This document shows positions 24,280-34,022 of a DNA stretch of 64,000 nt, piece after piece. The number at the start of each line of letters is the position of its first letter. Positions within the stretch are counted from its first letter, which is position 1. The DNA is from an uncultured Streptococcus sp. (lineage in GTDB: Bacteria > Bacillota > Bacilli > Lactobacillales > Streptococcaceae): assembly GCA_934229725.1 (NCBI GenBank), contig CAKQDX010000008.1, positions 1-64,000 of the forward strand. Reading direction: 5' to 3'. Made by a program: the position numbers and the translations under genes. The notes beneath the pieces were generated by a model, which did not search any database, was not told the DNA's origin, and saw nothing but the letters and a program-made list of their open reading frames with translations.

Positions 24280-25512
24280 CTAGTCTTTACCAAGTGTCTT
24301 CTTAAAAATATCGTAGAAAGGATTGAGGGTCTTATCAAATGAGCCAACAAGCGTCTCTAGTTGTCCACCAAATTGACGCTTAAAATTAAAGTTTCCTTTG
24401 CCAGAACTAGCTGCTTCAGTTTCAATGGTCCCGTAAAAGTTAAAGCGTTTTTTAGCCTTGCTTTTAGCATATTTTAACATCTCCCAATGAAGCAAAACCG
24501 CTCCACCGAAATTAAGGTAGGCTTCGTCATTACCTCCGTAAAAGCTGACAATTTCCGGACCATAATCCATGAAAAGATAAGCTGAAAGCGGTAATTTGTC
24601 AGTCTTGATTTGGTAAGACTTGAATTGTTCTAAGCGCTTATAGTAGCTTCTCAGCTGATCCTCCGCATCTGCTATTTGACCCTTGGTACGTTTTTTCTGA
24701 GGGCCTTCTTTTAAGGCCTGAATCTTGGCTTCAAAAGACTGAATGTTCTCGTCAAGATAAGCGAGATAGGCTGGACAATCCAAATAGGCCAACATAAACT
24801 TGGCAGATTCGCCAAAACATTTTTTGAGATTTTGAAAATAAACCAGCGGATGAACAGAAAATCCCTTTCTCTCTGCCGTTCGACTTAAAATATCGTAGAA
24901 CTGGTCAAGTTGATGCTCATTCAACTCTTCAATCTTGACATTCAGAGCAGTGAATTTTTTTAAATCTCGCTTCAATGATGGAGAAAAGGCAGCAAGAATC
25001 TCATCAGAACTAGCAAAATTTTCAATTGGCTTCACAAACATCTGGTTAACTACTAGAGATTGCTCCGAATCCAAAGAGTGCTCAAAACCTAATGTTTCAA
25101 ATACCTCCAGCACATCACTGGCCTTATCCACCTCAATATTTTCCAGCTTTTCATTTCTAATAAGATTTGTCAGATAAGGATGTATAGAAAGCGTGGCAAT
25201 ATTTTTCTTTCTTAAATAGAGTATTAAAGCCTCAAATAGCTCTGTCAAACTAGTCAGAGAGTGGTAATCTAACAGGGGACCATGTAACAAGAGGGCCTTT
25301 TTAAATATACGAAAGCTCTTCTTATAAACGACTATTGCTTGACCTACCCTTAAGCCATCTCTTTCGAAAACCAGAGCTTCTACTTTTTCTATATGGTCTT
25401 GACTTTCCTGAAGTTTGGCCATCTCAGCAGACTGCAGAAAATTGGCACACTTTGCGGTTACCTGTGTGTTTTGATAGTCCTCAAAACTAACACTTTTAAC
25501 CCTAATAGACAT
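24280..25512 (-). CDS. FemAB-family aminoacyltransferase for the peptidoglycan cross-bridge
   Basis: A 410-residue Fem/MurM-type peptidyltransferase that adds an amino acid from aminoacyl-tRNA to the lysine side chain of lipid II. Two GNAT-like lobes are separated by a charged helical hairpin (about 250-300: FEAKIQALKEGP...EDQLRSYYKRLEQF), the mark of this family. The FYGGNDEAYLNFGGAVLLHW stretch is the second-lobe signature. Which residue it adds, and whether it matches MurM, MurN or FemX, is not decided by sequence. The ATG at 25512 lies 9 nt after AGGG; the ATG at 25521 is too close. A 150-nt leader separates it from a good promoter. Neighbouring murE and ytgP act on the same pathway. Confidence 0.85.
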   Translation of the reverse strand: MSIRVKSVSFEDYQNTQVTAKCANFLQSAEMAKLQESQDHIEKVEALVFERDGLRVGQAIVVYKKSFRIFKKALLLHGPLLDYHSLTSLTELFEALILYLRKKNIATLSIHPYLTNLIRNEKLENIEVDKASDVLEVFETLGFEHSLDSEQSLVVNQMFVKPIENFASSDEILAAFSPSLKRDLKKFTALNVKIEELNEHQLDQFYDILSRTAERKGFSVHPLVYFQNLKKCFGESAKFMLAYLDCPAYLAYLDENIQSFEAKIQALKEGPQKKRTKGQIADAEDQLRSYYKRLEQFKSYQIKTDKLPLSAYLFMDYGPEIVSFYGGNDEAYLNFGGAVLLHWEMLKYAKSKAKKRFNFYGTIETEAASSGKGNFNFKRQFGGQLETLVGSFDKTLNPFYDIFKKTLGKD

Positions 25513-25557
25513 TACTATCATCCCTTCCGTTTCATCCTATATCCCACATTTCCCTAA

Positions 25558-25581
25558 AATCATTAACTGCTTTTAATGATT
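25558..25581. repeat. Inverted repeat in the femAB-type leader
   Basis: AATCATTAA, 6 bp, TTAATGATT: a perfect 9-bp inverted repeat in the predicted untranslated leader of the femAB-type gene. It has no T run, so it is not a plain terminator. Confidence 0.45.
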
Positions 25582-25677
25582 GGTAAAGTTTTCCAAACCA
25601 AGAGGGGTATTAGTGATTATGAATGTTACTCACAGATGATGAGGAAAATTAATTAAATTATTAAAATTACAAACATC

Positions 25678-25706
25678 ATTATATATAAAATTATTGCTTT
25701 TGTTAA
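25678..25706 (-). promoter_or_regulatory. Promoter of the femAB-type gene
   Basis: Minus-strand TTAACA (25706-25701), 17 bp, TATAAT (25683-25678). It predicts a leader of about 155 nt. A CodY-like sequence (13/15 match at 25718-25732) lies 12 bp upstream of the -35. Confidence 0.6.
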
Positions 25707-25754
25707 GCCTTTTGGATGATTTTCTGAAACTTACACGAATGTTCATCTGATTAT

Positions 25755-25788
25755 AAAAAGTCCTTCCACTTAAATGTGGAAGAACCTT
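25755..25788 (-). terminator. Terminator of the LOG-family gene
   Basis: 10-bp stem GTCCTTCCAC/GTGGAAGAAC (25760-25769, 25775-25784, one G-U pair) followed on the minus strand by CTTTTTATAA. Confidence 0.82.
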
Positions 25789-25801
25789 TCTTCACTGATA
25801 C

Positions 25802-26365
25802 TTACCTATAACGTCGCAATTGAGGTGGGGTATAAGACTGAACAAAGGCCTCAATTTCAGCAAAATTATCTGTAAAAAGGAATTTTGCTGCCGTTTCAGC
25901 CTCTAAAAAATCATGAGCAACCATGGTATCTAACATGGCCTTCATAGCATCATAATAGCCATCGAGGTTAAAGAAAACACAGGGTTTGTCCAGCTTACCC
26001 ACACGAGCAGCAGCAATAGCTTCTGAGATTTCTTCAAGTGTCCCGAGACCTCCTGGAAGGGCGATAAAGAGCTCACCCTGCTCTAACATAGCTGTCTTGC
26101 GCTCTGCCATGGTTTCTACTATCGTCATTGAGGTCAATCCCTCATAAGCAATTTCTCTATCTTTAAGAAATTGCGGCATAATCCCATGAACCTGCCCACC
26201 ATTTTCCAAAACGGTATCACCAAGAACCCCCATGAGCCCCATCTTACTGCCACCATAGACTAGGGTATGTCGATTTTTAGCAATCCAGCGACCTAAGGCA
26301 ATTGTTGCTTCCTTAAAGCTTGGACTATCTCCCATATTAGCACCCAAATAGACTGTAACTTTCAT
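25802..26365 (-). CDS. LOG family protein (TIGR00730)
   Basis: A 187-residue Rossmann-fold protein of the LOG family, often called lysine decarboxylase-like in error. The nucleotide-binding signature PGGLGTLEEISEA (about 107-119) and the early YLGANMGDSPSF are conserved. Family members hydrolyse nucleoside 5'-monophosphates to base and ribose phosphate; the bacterial physiological substrate is not known. The ATG at 26365 has a strong AGGAGG 7 nt upstream. It is downstream of rbfA with a weak hairpin between. Confidence 0.88.
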   Translation of the reverse strand: MKVTVYLGANMGDSPSFKEATIALGRWIAKNRHTLVYGGSKMGLMGVLGDTVLENGGQVHGIMPQFLKDREIAYEGLTSMTIVETMAERKTAMLEQGELFIALPGGLGTLEEISEAIAAARVGKLDKPCVFFNLDGYYDAMKAMLDTMVAHDFLEAETAAKFLFTDNFAEIEAFVQSYTPPQLRRYR

Positions 26366-26396
26366 CGAAGTCCTCCTTTTTATTCCATTATAACGC

Positions 26397-26423
26397 AAAA
26401 TTCCTGCCATAATTGACAGGAAT
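26397..26423 (-). terminator. Weak terminator after rbfA
   Basis: Stem ATTCCTGNCA/TGNCAGGAAT-type (26400-26423) followed by a short TTTTG on the minus strand. It may allow readthrough into the LOG gene. Confidence 0.5.
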
Positions 26424-26429
26424 GTTATC

Positions 26430-26783
26430 TTAATCTTTACGCTCCAAATTACGAAGCATTTCATCAATTTTATTACCGTATTCGATAGATTCATCCTTGA
26501 TAAAGGTCAAATCTGGGATCTTATACATGGTCAAATTTTTACCAAGTTCACGTTTGATGGTACCAGTCGCCTTTTCAAGTCCTGTTTGGGCCTTTTGACT
26601 ATCTGATGCCAAGTTTGAATGAATAGTATAAAATACCTTTGCAGCTGACAAATCGCCAAGCATTTGCACATCGGTAATGGTTACATCTTGAACACGTGGA
26701 TCACGAACCTTCTTTTGAAGAATTTCGTTGACTTCACGTTTAATTTCCATCCCAACACGGTCTATACGAAATGAATTTCCCAT
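26430..26783 (-). CDS. rbfA: 30S ribosome-binding factor A
   Basis: A 117-residue KH-like protein that binds immature 30S subunits and helps mature the 5' end of 16S rRNA, important in the cold. The N-terminal [22 protein letters not shown] and the [17 protein letters not shown] strand are family hallmarks. It is the last gene of the rimP-nusA-infB cluster, 98 bp after infB with a hairpin in between. Confidence 0.94.
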   Translation of the reverse strand: MGNSFRIDRVGMEIKREVNEILQKKVRDPRVQDVTITDVQMLGDLSAAKVFYTIHSNLASDSQKAQTGLEKATGTIKRELGKNLTMYKIPDLTFIKDESIEYGNKIDEMLRNLERKD

Positions 26784-26814
26784 AGTCTCATCCTTTCATT
26801 TTCTTATAATGGAA

Positions 26815-26842
26815 CAAAAGCCAGGCCTGATGACCTAGCTTT
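26815..26842 (-). terminator. Hairpin between infB and rbfA
   Basis: Stem AAAGC(C)AGG/CCT(A)GCTTT (26817-26825, 26834-26842) followed by TTGTTCC on the minus strand. Probably a partial terminator that lowers rbfA expression. Confidence 0.55.
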
Positions 26843-26881
26843 GTTTCCTAAGTCAGCTCTTTCTGAGAAATCTGACAAAAA

Positions 26882-29719
26882 TTAACGTTTGATTTCTTCC
26901 ATGATGTAAGCTTCAATAACGTCATCAACTTTAATATCGTTATAGTTTTCAATCATCAAACCACCCTCTTGAGCGTTTCCGACTTCTTTAACATCATCTT
27001 TAAAGTGTTTCAAACTTGCCAATTTACCATCGAAAATAACAACACCATCACGGATGACACGGGCACTTGATTCACGAGTAATTTTACCGCTAGTAACCAT
27101 GAATCCACCGATTGTTCCGACTTTAGAAACTTTGAAGGTTTCACGAATGATTGCTTCACCAAGAATTTTTTCTTCAAATTCTGGATCAAGCATCCCTTTC
27201 ATAGCATCTTCGATCTCTTCAATAACCTTATAGATAATGCTATGAAGACGAATTTCAACTTCATCAGTTTCCGCTTGTTGGCGAGCTTGAGGCGTAGGGC
27301 GAACGTTAAATCCGATAACCACAGCGTCTGAAGCTTCCGCAAGTGTAATATCAGATTCATTGATAGCACCTACCGCTGAGTGAACAACATTCACACGAAC
27401 ACCTTCAACATCAATCTTAAGAAGTGATGCTGCCAAGGCTTCAACAGAACCTTGTACATCGGCCTTGATGATAACATTAACAGTCTTCATTTCACCAGCT
27501 TTAAGAGTATCAAAGAGGTTATCCAGACTAACACGGTGTGTTTGTTGACGTTGTTTCATAAGAGCACGTTTTGCACGCTCTTCACCAGCTGCACGAGCTG
27601 CTTTTTCATCTTCATATACGGCAAAATGGTCACCCGCCATAGGAGCTTCATTCAAACCAGTAATTGAAACTGGTGTTGATGGTGCTGCAGTCTTAATGCG
27701 ACGACCAAGGTCATTGGTCATAGCACGGACACGTCCGAAGGTGTTACCAACAACGATTGGGTCTTGCACATGCAAGGTACCTTGTTGTACCAGAAGGGTA
27801 GCAACTGCACCTTTACCTTTGTCCAAACGAGCCTCGATAACTGTACCGATAGCACGAACACTTGGATCAGCTTTAAGCTCTTCCACTTCAGCCACAAGAA
27901 GAACGGTTTCAAGCAATTCTTCAATGTTTTGTCCAAATTTAGCTGAGATTTCAACAAACTCGCTATCGCCACCCCAAGCAGTTGAGATAACGCCATGCTC
28001 TGCTAATTCACCGATAACACGTTCTGGATTAGCACCTGGTTTATCAATCTTGTTAATCGCAACAATGATTGGAACACCAGCAGCCTTAGAGTGGTTGATG
28101 GCTTCAATCGTTTGTGGCATAACACCATCATCCGCAGCTACAATCAAGATCGTAATATCTGTAACAGAGGCACCACGAGCACGCATAGATGTAAAGGCCG
28201 CATGTCCAGGAGTATCAAGGAAGGTAATCTTCTTACCACCCTCTTCAATTTGGTAGGCACCAATGTGTTGTGTGATACCACCAGCTTCACCTGTAGCAAC
28301 ACGAGAGTTACGAAGAGTATCAAGAAGGGTTGTTTTACCGTGGTCAACGTGTCCCATGATAGTCACAACTGGTGCACGTTCTACCATAGCATCTTTGTTA
28401 AGGTAATCTTCATCAACAAAGAAACGTTCAATATCAGCATTGTCAACTTCTTCTTTCTTGGTTGCTTCGATACCATAGTCAACCATCAGCAACTCAATAG
28501 TGTCCCCATCAAGAGATTGGTTTTGAGTTGCCATAACACCCATCATGAAGAGTTTTTTAACGATTTCAGCTGGCTCACGTTTAATACGTTTTGCAATTTC
28601 TGCAACCGTCATACCCTCAGTGTATTCAAATTCTTTTGGCAATTCATGGAATTTACGCTCGGTTACTGGTTTTGGAGCCGAATTACCACGGTTGTTTTTA
28701 CCTTTTTTATTTTTGTTTTTATTCCAGTTACTATTTCGTTGATTTCTCACTTGGTTTTGATTATTCCACTTATTATTTCTAGTTTGCTTTGGTCCATCTT
28801 CATTCTCGCGACGATTATCACGTGATTTATCAGGACGTGCCTTTTTACGACGTGTATCTTGTGCTTGTGCAGCTGGGGCTGGTTGAGCAGCCACTGGAGC
28901 TGGTTTGGGAGCTGGCTTAGCTTCAGCAACTGCTTTTTGAGCGGCTACTTCTGCCTGATGCTTCTCTTGTCTTACCTTTTCCTGCTCTTTGGCACGGCGT
29001 TGTTCTGCAGCTTTTTCTTCACGGAAACGTGTTTCACTTTGACGTGAATACTCTGCATTTTGCTCTGCCTTCAAGGCTGCTGCACGCGCTTTAAAGTCAA
29101 TACGTGGACCTGCCTGATTGTTGTGGGCAGCATCATTACGCTTATTTCGACCTTGATCATTGCGCTGTTTAGCTTGGAAATTACGGTCACGATTATTTTT
29201 GTTATCACGGTTTCCGTTATTACGGTTTCCTTGACCATTTCCATTTTGATTGCGACGGTCATTATTATGACGTTTACCTTGATCGTTACCTTGTTGATTG
29301 CGATTACGGTTTCGGTTGTCACGACCACCACCATTTTGGCGACGCTCTGCTTCTGCCTTAGCACGTGCTTCACGTTCTGCCTTAAAGTTACGACTTTGTG
29401 GCTTTTTCGGAGTCGCAGGAGCTTCTTTAGCTTCAGCCTTTACGGTTTCCTTAGCAGGAGCTGGTTTGGACGTCGTAGCCTTTTCAGCTTTTGGCGTAAC
29501 CTTTTCTTTCTTAGGAGCTGGTGCTACCTTTGGAGCAGGCTTACTCTCTGCCTTAGCTGTGCCTCCTTTTAAACTTGAAGTGATACGATTAGCATCAGCT
29601 TCTTCAACTGATGAGGAATGGCTTTTAACAGAAAGCCCTAGTTCTTGCGCCTTTGCGACAACAACCTTACTTTCTACACCAACCTCTTTTGCGATTTCAT
29701 ATAATCGTTTCTTTGACAC
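26882..29719 (-). CDS. infB: Translation initiation factor IF-2
   Basis: A 945-residue GTPase that places initiator tRNA on the 30S subunit. An N-terminal IF2_N domain (1-52) is followed by a long Ala/Lys/Pro and then Asn/Arg/Gln-rich linker (about 55-345) that looks disordered and very basic. The second IF2_N domain is at about 360-412. The G domain starts with GHVDHGKT (456-463) and carries DTPGHAAF and NKID. Domains II-IV follow. The length suits streptococci, in which the linker varies. It lies after ylxQ with an 18-bp gap in the nusA operon. Confidence 0.97.
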   Translation of the reverse strand: MSKKRLYEIAKEVGVESKVVVAKAQELGLSVKSHSSSVEEADANRITSSLKGGTAKAESKPAPKVAPAPKKEKVTPKAEKATTSKPAPAKETVKAEAKEAPATPKKPQSRNFKAEREARAKAEAERRQNGGGRDNRNRNRNQQGNDQGKRHNNDRRNQNGNGQGNRNNGNRDNKNNRDRNFQAKQRNDQGRNKRNDAAHNNQAGPRIDFKARAAALKAEQNAEYSRQSETRFREEKAAEQRRAKEQEKVRQEKHQAEVAAQKAVAEAKPAPKPAPVAAQPAPAAQAQDTRRKKARPDKSRDNRRENEDGPKQTRNNKWNNQNQVRNQRNSNWNKNKNKKGKNNRGNSAPKPVTERKFHELPKEFEYTEGMTVAEIAKRIKREPAEIVKKLFMMGVMATQNQSLDGDTIELLMVDYGIEATKKEEVDNADIERFFVDEDYLNKDAMVERAPVVTIMGHVDHGKTTLLDTLRNSRVATGEAGGITQHIGAYQIEEGGKKITFLDTPGHAAFTSMRARGASVTDITILIVAADDGVMPQTIEAINHSKAAGVPIIVAINKIDKPGANPERVIGELAEHGVISTAWGGDSEFVEISAKFGQNIEELLETVLLVAEVEELKADPSVRAIGTVIEARLDKGKGAVATLLVQQGTLHVQDPIVVGNTFGRVRAMTNDLGRRIKTAAPSTPVSITGLNEAPMAGDHFAVYEDEKAARAAGEERAKRALMKQRQQTHRVSLDNLFDTLKAGEMKTVNVIIKADVQGSVEALAASLLKIDVEGVRVNVVHSAVGAINESDITLAEASDAVVIGFNVRPTPQARQQAETDEVEIRLHSIIYKVIEEIEDAMKGMLDPEFEEKILGEAIIRETFKVSKVGTIGGFMVTSGKITRESSARVIRDGVVIFDGKLASLKHFKDDVKEVGNAQEGGLMIENYNDIKVDDVIEAYIMEEIKR

Positions 29720-29737
29720 GTGATGCCCTCCTATTCT

Positions 29738-30040
29738 TTAGTCCATAAGAGTCCTCATTTTCTTTGAAAATCCAGCATCAACCACAGCAACCGTTTTTCT
29801 CGGTTTACCAATAGCCATGCTTAATTCCAGTGCGTTAAACACTGTGGAGAATTCTATATTATAGTAGTTACATTTATCAGTCATCTTTTTAGTCACATTA
29901 CTACCAGCATCATTGGCCAGAAAGACTAATCTTGCCTTTCCTGATTGAACTGCCTTGATGACAAGTTCTTCGCCAGAAATAAGTTTTCCAGCCCTTTGCG
30001 CTAGTCCCAGTAAATTTGACAATTTTTCTGTGTTATTCAA
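29738..30040 (-). CDS. ylxQ: L7Ae/L30e-type RNA-binding protein YlxQ
   Basis: A 100-residue protein of the L7Ae/eL8 family. GLAQRAGKLISGEE and LVFLANDAGSNVTKKM are the kink-turn-binding family segments. In Bacillus YlxQ is a non-essential K-turn binder; its role is not clear. The start is a TTG at 30040 that overlaps the ylxR stop, since the next ATG would remove half the domain. It belongs to the nusA-infB operon. Confidence 0.9.
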   Translation of the reverse strand: MNNTEKLSNLLGLAQRAGKLISGEELVIKAVQSGKARLVFLANDAGSNVTKKMTDKCNYYNIEFSTVFNALELSMAIGKPRKTVAVVDAGFSKKMRTLMD

Positions 30041-30329
30041 GACCTAACTCTCTTCTTTTGACCTTGTGATCCACATAAGCGATGAGTTCATCGTAAAAAC
30101 TTTCAGGAACTTCCATTGAGAAGCTATGGTTAAAAGCTCGTTTCTTTTTAGCCTGGAGAGCTTCCTCATTATCTAATTTAATATAAGCTCCTCGTCCATT
30201 TTTCTTTCCTGTTGGATCAATGAAAATCTCACCATCTTTAGTTTTCACAATACGGAGCAAATCACGTTTATCAATGATTTCTCCTGAGACAACTGATTTT
30301 CGTAAAGGTATTTTTCGTGTTTTAGCCAT
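30033..30329 (-). CDS. ylxR: YlxR family RNA-binding protein (RnpM)
   Basis: A 98-residue basic protein of the DUF448 family. The PLRKSVVSGE beginning and GRGAYIKLD (the GRGA(Y/W) motif, about 46-54) are conserved. Recent work names the Bacillus protein RnpM, a modulator of RNase P; that link is family knowledge. The ATG at 30329 lies 6 nt after AGAGG. It overlaps ylxQ and follows nusA by 20 bp. Confidence 0.9.
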   Translation of the reverse strand: MAKTRKIPLRKSVVSGEIIDKRDLLRIVKTKDGEIFIDPTGKKNGRGAYIKLDNEEALQAKKKRAFNHSFSMEVPESFYDELIAYVDHKVKRRELGLE

Positions 30330-30349
30330 CAAACACCTCTATGTTCTTC

Positions 30350-31549
30350 TTATTCTGCTTCTGTTGTTTCAGTTACTTCTTCTGTTGCAACTTCAACAGG
30401 TGTAGCTTCTTCTGCAACAACCTCGTCTACAACATCTTCTGTAGCAGCCTCAGCTTTTTCAGCTTCAAGAGCTTCATATTCGGTAGCTGACTTGATATCA
30501 ATACGATAGCCAGTCAAGTGAGCTGCCAAACGAACGTTTTGTCCACGACGACCAATCGCAAGTGACAATTTATTATCTGGAACAACAACTGTCGCACGCT
30601 TGCTATCATTTTCATCAAAGAGGACATAGTCCACTTCAGCAGGTGCAATAGCATTGTAGATAAACTCAGCTGGATCTTCAACCCATTGAATAACATCAAT
30701 ATTTTCTTCAACAGGAACTTCAATACCTGTCTTAGCGTCCAAACGTGTTGGATGGAAGCGGCTAACAACCTTCTTGATGTTGCTTCCACCACGTCCAACA
30801 ATGGTACCAATGGCATCAACGTTAGGGTTATGGCTACGAACAGCAACCTTAGTACGATCACCAGCTTCACGAGATACACTCATGATTTCTACAGTTCCAT
30901 CAAATACCTCAGGAATTTCTTGTTCCATGATACGTTTGATGAATTCTGGATGGCTACGGCTTACAAAGACGTTAACACCTTTTGGATTATTTTCCACTTT
31001 ATAAACATAGACATCGATCACATCGTGTGACTTAAAGCTTTCGCCAGGAATTTGGTCTTGGCGTGACAATTGAGCCTCAAGAGTCCCAAGATTGACATAA
31101 ATGAAACGTTGGTCAAAGCGTTCAACTGTTCCTTGCATGATTTCACCTTCATGTTGTTTGTAGTCATTATAGGTGATTTCACGCATTTGCTTACGCATTT
31201 TTTCCATAATGGTTTGCTTAGCAGATTGCGCTGCCACACGACCAAATTCATCCACTGACTCTTCGAAACGAATCTTATCACCAAGTTCGTAGGCAGAGCT
31301 AATGGCAAGTGCATCCTTAAGACTGATTTCCAAGCGGCTATCAAAGACTTCGTCTACAACTTCACGAACAGTATAAACTTGGAAATCACCTGTTTTTTCA
31401 TTAAATTCAACTACAGCTGATTCTGATTGACCATAACGACGCTTGTAAGCTGATTTAAGCGATTCAACCACAGCTTCGATGATATCATCCTTGTTAATGT
31501 GTTTTTCTTCTTCCAAGACACGGAAGGCTTCTAGCATTTCTTTGCTCAT
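30350..31549 (-). CDS. nusA: Transcription termination/antitermination factor NusA
   Basis: A 399-residue RNA polymerase-binding factor that controls pausing and termination. The N-terminal domain (1-130) is followed by S1 (about 135-200) and two KH domains (about 200-345), including GTIVGRGGSNIKKV and LSLAIGRRGQNVRLA. As in other Firmicutes, the C-terminal acidic repeats are missing, but here there is a Glu/Ala/Thr/Val-rich tail of about 45 residues. Second gene of the operon after rimP. Confidence 0.96.
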   Translation of the reverse strand: MSKEMLEAFRVLEEEKHINKDDIIEAVVESLKSAYKRRYGQSESAVVEFNEKTGDFQVYTVREVVDEVFDSRLEISLKDALAISSAYELGDKIRFEESVDEFGRVAAQSAKQTIMEKMRKQMREITYNDYKQHEGEIMQGTVERFDQRFIYVNLGTLEAQLSRQDQIPGESFKSHDVIDVYVYKVENNPKGVNVFVSRSHPEFIKRIMEQEIPEVFDGTVEIMSVSREAGDRTKVAVRSHNPNVDAIGTIVGRGGSNIKKVVSRFHPTRLDAKTGIEVPVEENIDVIQWVEDPAEFIYNAIAPAEVDYVLFDENDSKRATVVVPDNKLSLAIGRRGQNVRLAAHLTGYRIDIKSATEYEALEAEKAEAATEDVVDEVVAEEATPVEVATEEVTETTEAE

Positions 31550-31614
31550 ATTCTTTGTCGTTTTAGCCCTTCAAAGGCAAAACTGGCATCCTTTCTTTAT
31601 TTACACTAAGAGTT

Positions 31615-32088
31615 CTAGAGTTTGACTGCCAAACGAGCTTTAGCAACTGTTTGATAGGGAATCTCAACAGTTTTATGGCGAGTCTTATCAAGATAATCAA
31701 TTGTTAGGGTTTCCCCATCAAAGGCCACCAAGTCACCTTGGAAAATCTTAATCTTATCAATAGCCTTGTAAAGACTAACGTTGATATACTGACCAACAGC
31801 ATTGGCCACAGCTTCTTTGGTCTTCAAGGGACGCTCTAACCCTGGACTAGACACTTCCAGCATGTATTGGTCCGGAAAGGGATCAGGCTGAATAGTATCC
31901 AAGAGAGGACTGATAACTTCAGTCAGGTCTGCAGTATCTTCGACAGTAATACCACCTGGCTTATCAATCAAAACGGACAAGACATAGTCACTGCCAAGCT
32001 TTTCATACTCGATATCGACCAATTCGTAGGGCTCAGGAATAGCTGGTGCTACGACAGCCGTCACGAGATCAATAATTTTTTGTGACAT
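31615..32088 (-). CDS. rimP: Ribosome maturation factor RimP
   Basis: A 157-residue protein that helps assemble the 30S subunit. Family segments are the [20 protein letters not shown] strand pair, SPLLD and [15 protein letters not shown] (about 75-90). The ATG at 32088 has a perfect AAGGAGG 5-6 nt upstream; the longer frame would run through a leader hairpin. It heads the rimP-nusA-ylxR-ylxQ-infB-rbfA operon with a good promoter. Confidence 0.95.
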   Translation of the reverse strand: MSQKIIDLVTAVVAPAIPEPYELVDIEYEKLGSDYVLSVLIDKPGGITVEDTADLTEVISPLLDTIQPDPFPDQYMLEVSSPGLERPLKTKEAVANAVGQYINVSLYKAIDKIKIFQGDLVAFDGETLTIDYLDKTRHKTVEIPYQTVAKARLAVKL

Positions 32089-32109
32089 TATGACCTCCTT
32101 ACACACACA

Positions 32110-32135
32110 AGAGACGAAGTTTCTACTCCGCCTCT
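32110..32135 (-). promoter_or_regulatory. Hairpin in the rimP leader
   Basis: On the minus strand AGAGGCGGAG and CTTCGTCTCT form a continuous 10-bp stem with two G-U pairs and a 6-nt loop. It stands 21 nt before the rimP start and has no T run. Only the minus-strand RNA pairs fully, which supports a role in the mRNA leader. Confidence 0.5.
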
Positions 32136-32153
32136 CTTTCATTATTTTCCTAT

Positions 32154-32182
32154 ATTATAGCATAGCTCATAAACCATTGCAA
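32154..32182 (-). promoter_or_regulatory. rimP-nusA-infB operon promoter
   Basis: Minus-strand TTGCAA (32182-32177), 17 bp, TATAAT (32159-32154). Confidence 0.75.
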
Positions 32183-32212
32183 GGAATAACCATATTACAA
32201 GATAGGTATAAG

Positions 32213-32238
32213 AAAAAGGATGGGAATTCCCAATCCTT
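32213..32238 (-). terminator. Terminator of the tsaE-GNAT-LCP operon
   Basis: Stem AAGGAT.GGGAATTCCC.ATCCTT with a TTTTTC tail on the minus strand, ending at the LCP stop codon. Confidence 0.82.
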
Positions 32239-33492
32239 CTATTGCGTCGCCGGAGCAGAACTATAAGTAGTCACACCAGAACCACCATTATTGTAAGTAG
32301 CACTTGCCGTACCTTGATCCTGAACATAACTACCTGTTGTACCACTATAATTACTGCTATAAGTGGTGTTTCCACTGTAAGTATTTACTGAAGCACTACC
32401 CGCTCCCTCTACTGTAGCACCCTCATAGACTCCAGAGGATTCATTAGAGGCTGCACTTGATTTCGAATTAACGAAACTATCAGAGCCATAACTTGATGCT
32501 CCAGAGCCAGAGAGAACTAAAGACGTCTTAAGATTAGACTCGGAAACCTTTTTCTTACCGACTTCTTTTCTAATACGGTTCTGTACTTTCAGGATATCTT
32601 CAGTTGAAGCCATTTGATAGCTTCCACCATTAATCATGGCATCCGAACCAGCCAACTGGTAAGACTTGATATTTTTAAGGGCATCACTATAACCCATCAA
32701 ACTACGGAGAGTATCTGTATCACCAAGATCAATACTTGTTTGCACATTTGAGCTCACAGCTGATAAGATTTTTTTGTAGGAACCAATAGAGTCCATCTTC
32801 AAAATCTTGGCAACAACCTTCTGAATAACCTCACGTTGACGTTTTTGACGACCATAGTCACCATCAGGGTCATCATAACGCATACGTGAATAAACCAAGG
32901 CTTGTTCACCATTAATTTTGTGGGTTCCTGGCTCAACTTTTGCCTGAAATTCTGGTTCATTTTCTGCAATCGAAATTGGAAAATCGAAATGATTGGTTAC
33001 TTCAATACCACCTACGGCATTAACCAAATCTATCATCCCTTGCATATTAATCAGTGCATAATAGTCAATATCAATGTCTAACACCTTTTGAATCGTCGAG
33101 ATAGCCAAGTCGGCGCCGCCCTCAGCATAGGCTGCATTCAGTTTGGCTTGTCCCGACTCCTCAATGTCCGTCAACAGGTCACGTTCTAGACTGGTCATAG
33201 TTGTCTTCTTAGTCTCAGGATTCACCGTTACCAAAATCATGGTATCAGAGTTCCCTTCCCAGGTTTCCTTACGTTCTTTAGACCCCGTATCTACCCCCAT
33301 TAACAAGATAGTTATCGGTTTAGTCTGTTGAATGGCCTTGCTATTACCTGTGGTTGCCTTAGACATCCTAAATGTCTTTGACAATTCACCAGTCGCATAG
33401 TTGTAGGTTGTCGTTAGGTAAATACCCGCAGCTACTACAGTAGTGGCAAAAATCGCCAACAACATTAATAAAATTTTTCGTCCAAGTTTCAT
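32239..33492 (-). CDS. LytR-CpsA-Psr family cell-wall ligase
   Basis: A 417-residue LCP enzyme. A cytoplasmic start and one membrane helix (about 7-28) precede the extracellular LCP domain (about 60-240). The catalytic/lipid-binding residues lie in TILLMGVD, DTMILVTVNP, MTSLERDLL and YSRMRYDDPDGDYGRQKRQREV. Such enzymes attach phosphate-containing polymers to peptidoglycan. The last 90 residues are rich in Ser, Gly, Thr and Tyr, like BrpA-type streptococcal LCPs; their role is unknown. It follows the GNAT gene by 8 bp and ends the operon. Confidence 0.9.
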   Translation of the reverse strand: MKLGRKILLMLLAIFATTVVAAGIYLTTTYNYATGELSKTFRMSKATTGNSKAIQQTKPITILLMGVDTGSKERKETWEGNSDTMILVTVNPETKKTTMTSLERDLLTDIEESGQAKLNAAYAEGGADLAISTIQKVLDIDIDYYALINMQGMIDLVNAVGGIEVTNHFDFPISIAENEPEFQAKVEPGTHKINGEQALVYSRMRYDDPDGDYGRQKRQREVIQKVVAKILKMDSIGSYKKILSAVSSNVQTSIDLGDTDTLRSLMGYSDALKNIKSYQLAGSDAMINGGSYQMASTEDILKVQNRIRKEVGKKKVSESNLKTSLVLSGSGASSYGSDSFVNSKSSAASNESSGVYEGATVEGAGSASVNTYSGNTTYSSNYSGTTGSYVQDQGTASATYNNGGSGVTTYSSAPATQ

Positions 33493-33500
33493 ATTTTTTC

Positions 33501-34022
33501 CTAATCTATCAGTTTAGCCATAAGGTAAACGTCTAGAAATTCTCCATTTTTAGTTCTGGCACCACGTTTCTTAGTGCCTTCGATGTCAAATCCAAATTTA
33601 CGATAGAGGTGAACTGCCCGTTCATTACGTGCTTGAACCGTCAACTCTAAACGACGAATAGCCGGTGTGTGATTGGCCCAATCAATCATTAATTCCATAA
33701 GAGACTGACCAACACCATGTCCCCAATAAGATTTAGAGACTGCAATAAAGATGTCACCAATATGACTGGTCTTAGTGTCTTGGTCAGCAGTAACATTGCA
33801 AACACCGATGACCTCATGGCCTAATTTGGCCACTAAACAAATTTCGTTAGTCACATTTTGGCGACTATCAATATAAGACGCTAGCTGTTCAGCACTCAGG
33901 ACAGAGCTCCTATCATCCTGGGCTAGAAAGTCTGACTCCAAGGCCACTGTCTCAAGTAATGAAGCCAACGAAGTTGCATCTTCTCTTTGGGCTTCTTCGA
34001 TGACTAATTCTTGCTCAGCCAT
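33501..34022 (-). CDS. GNAT family N-acetyltransferase
   Basis: A 173-residue acetyltransferase. The acetyl-CoA segment is SKSYWGHGVGQSLMELMIDWA (the Q/RxxGxG/A motif reads WGHGVGQ), and the fold's last strand is ERAVHLYRKFGFDIEGTKKRG, as in RimJ/RimL-type enzymes. The substrate is unknown. It overlaps tsaE by 8 bp, so it is translated with it. Confidence 0.87.
   Translation of the reverse strand: MAEQELVIEEAQREDATSLASLLETVALESDFLAQDDRSSVLSAEQLASYIDSRQNVTNEICLVAKLGHEVIGVCNVTADQDTKTSHIGDIFIAVSKSYWGHGVGQSLMELMIDWANHTPAIRRLELTVQARNERAVHLYRKFGFDIEGTKKRGARTKNGEFLDVYLMAKLID

Noticed and set aside
26366..26494. Longer N-terminus for the LOG protein
   Set aside because: It overlaps the rbfA 3' end and the hairpin, and the conserved fold starts at the ATG at 26365, which has a strong ribosome site.
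28091..28825. 244-residue open frame on the plus strand opposite infB
   Set aside because: It is the antisense of the infB G domain and linker; its Phe/Ile/Ser/Thr-rich makeup mirrors the coding bias of infB.
29060..29572. 170-residue hydrophobic open frame opposite infB
   Set aside because: It comes from the Asn/Arg/Lys-rich infB linker read backwards; apparent membrane segments are an artefact.
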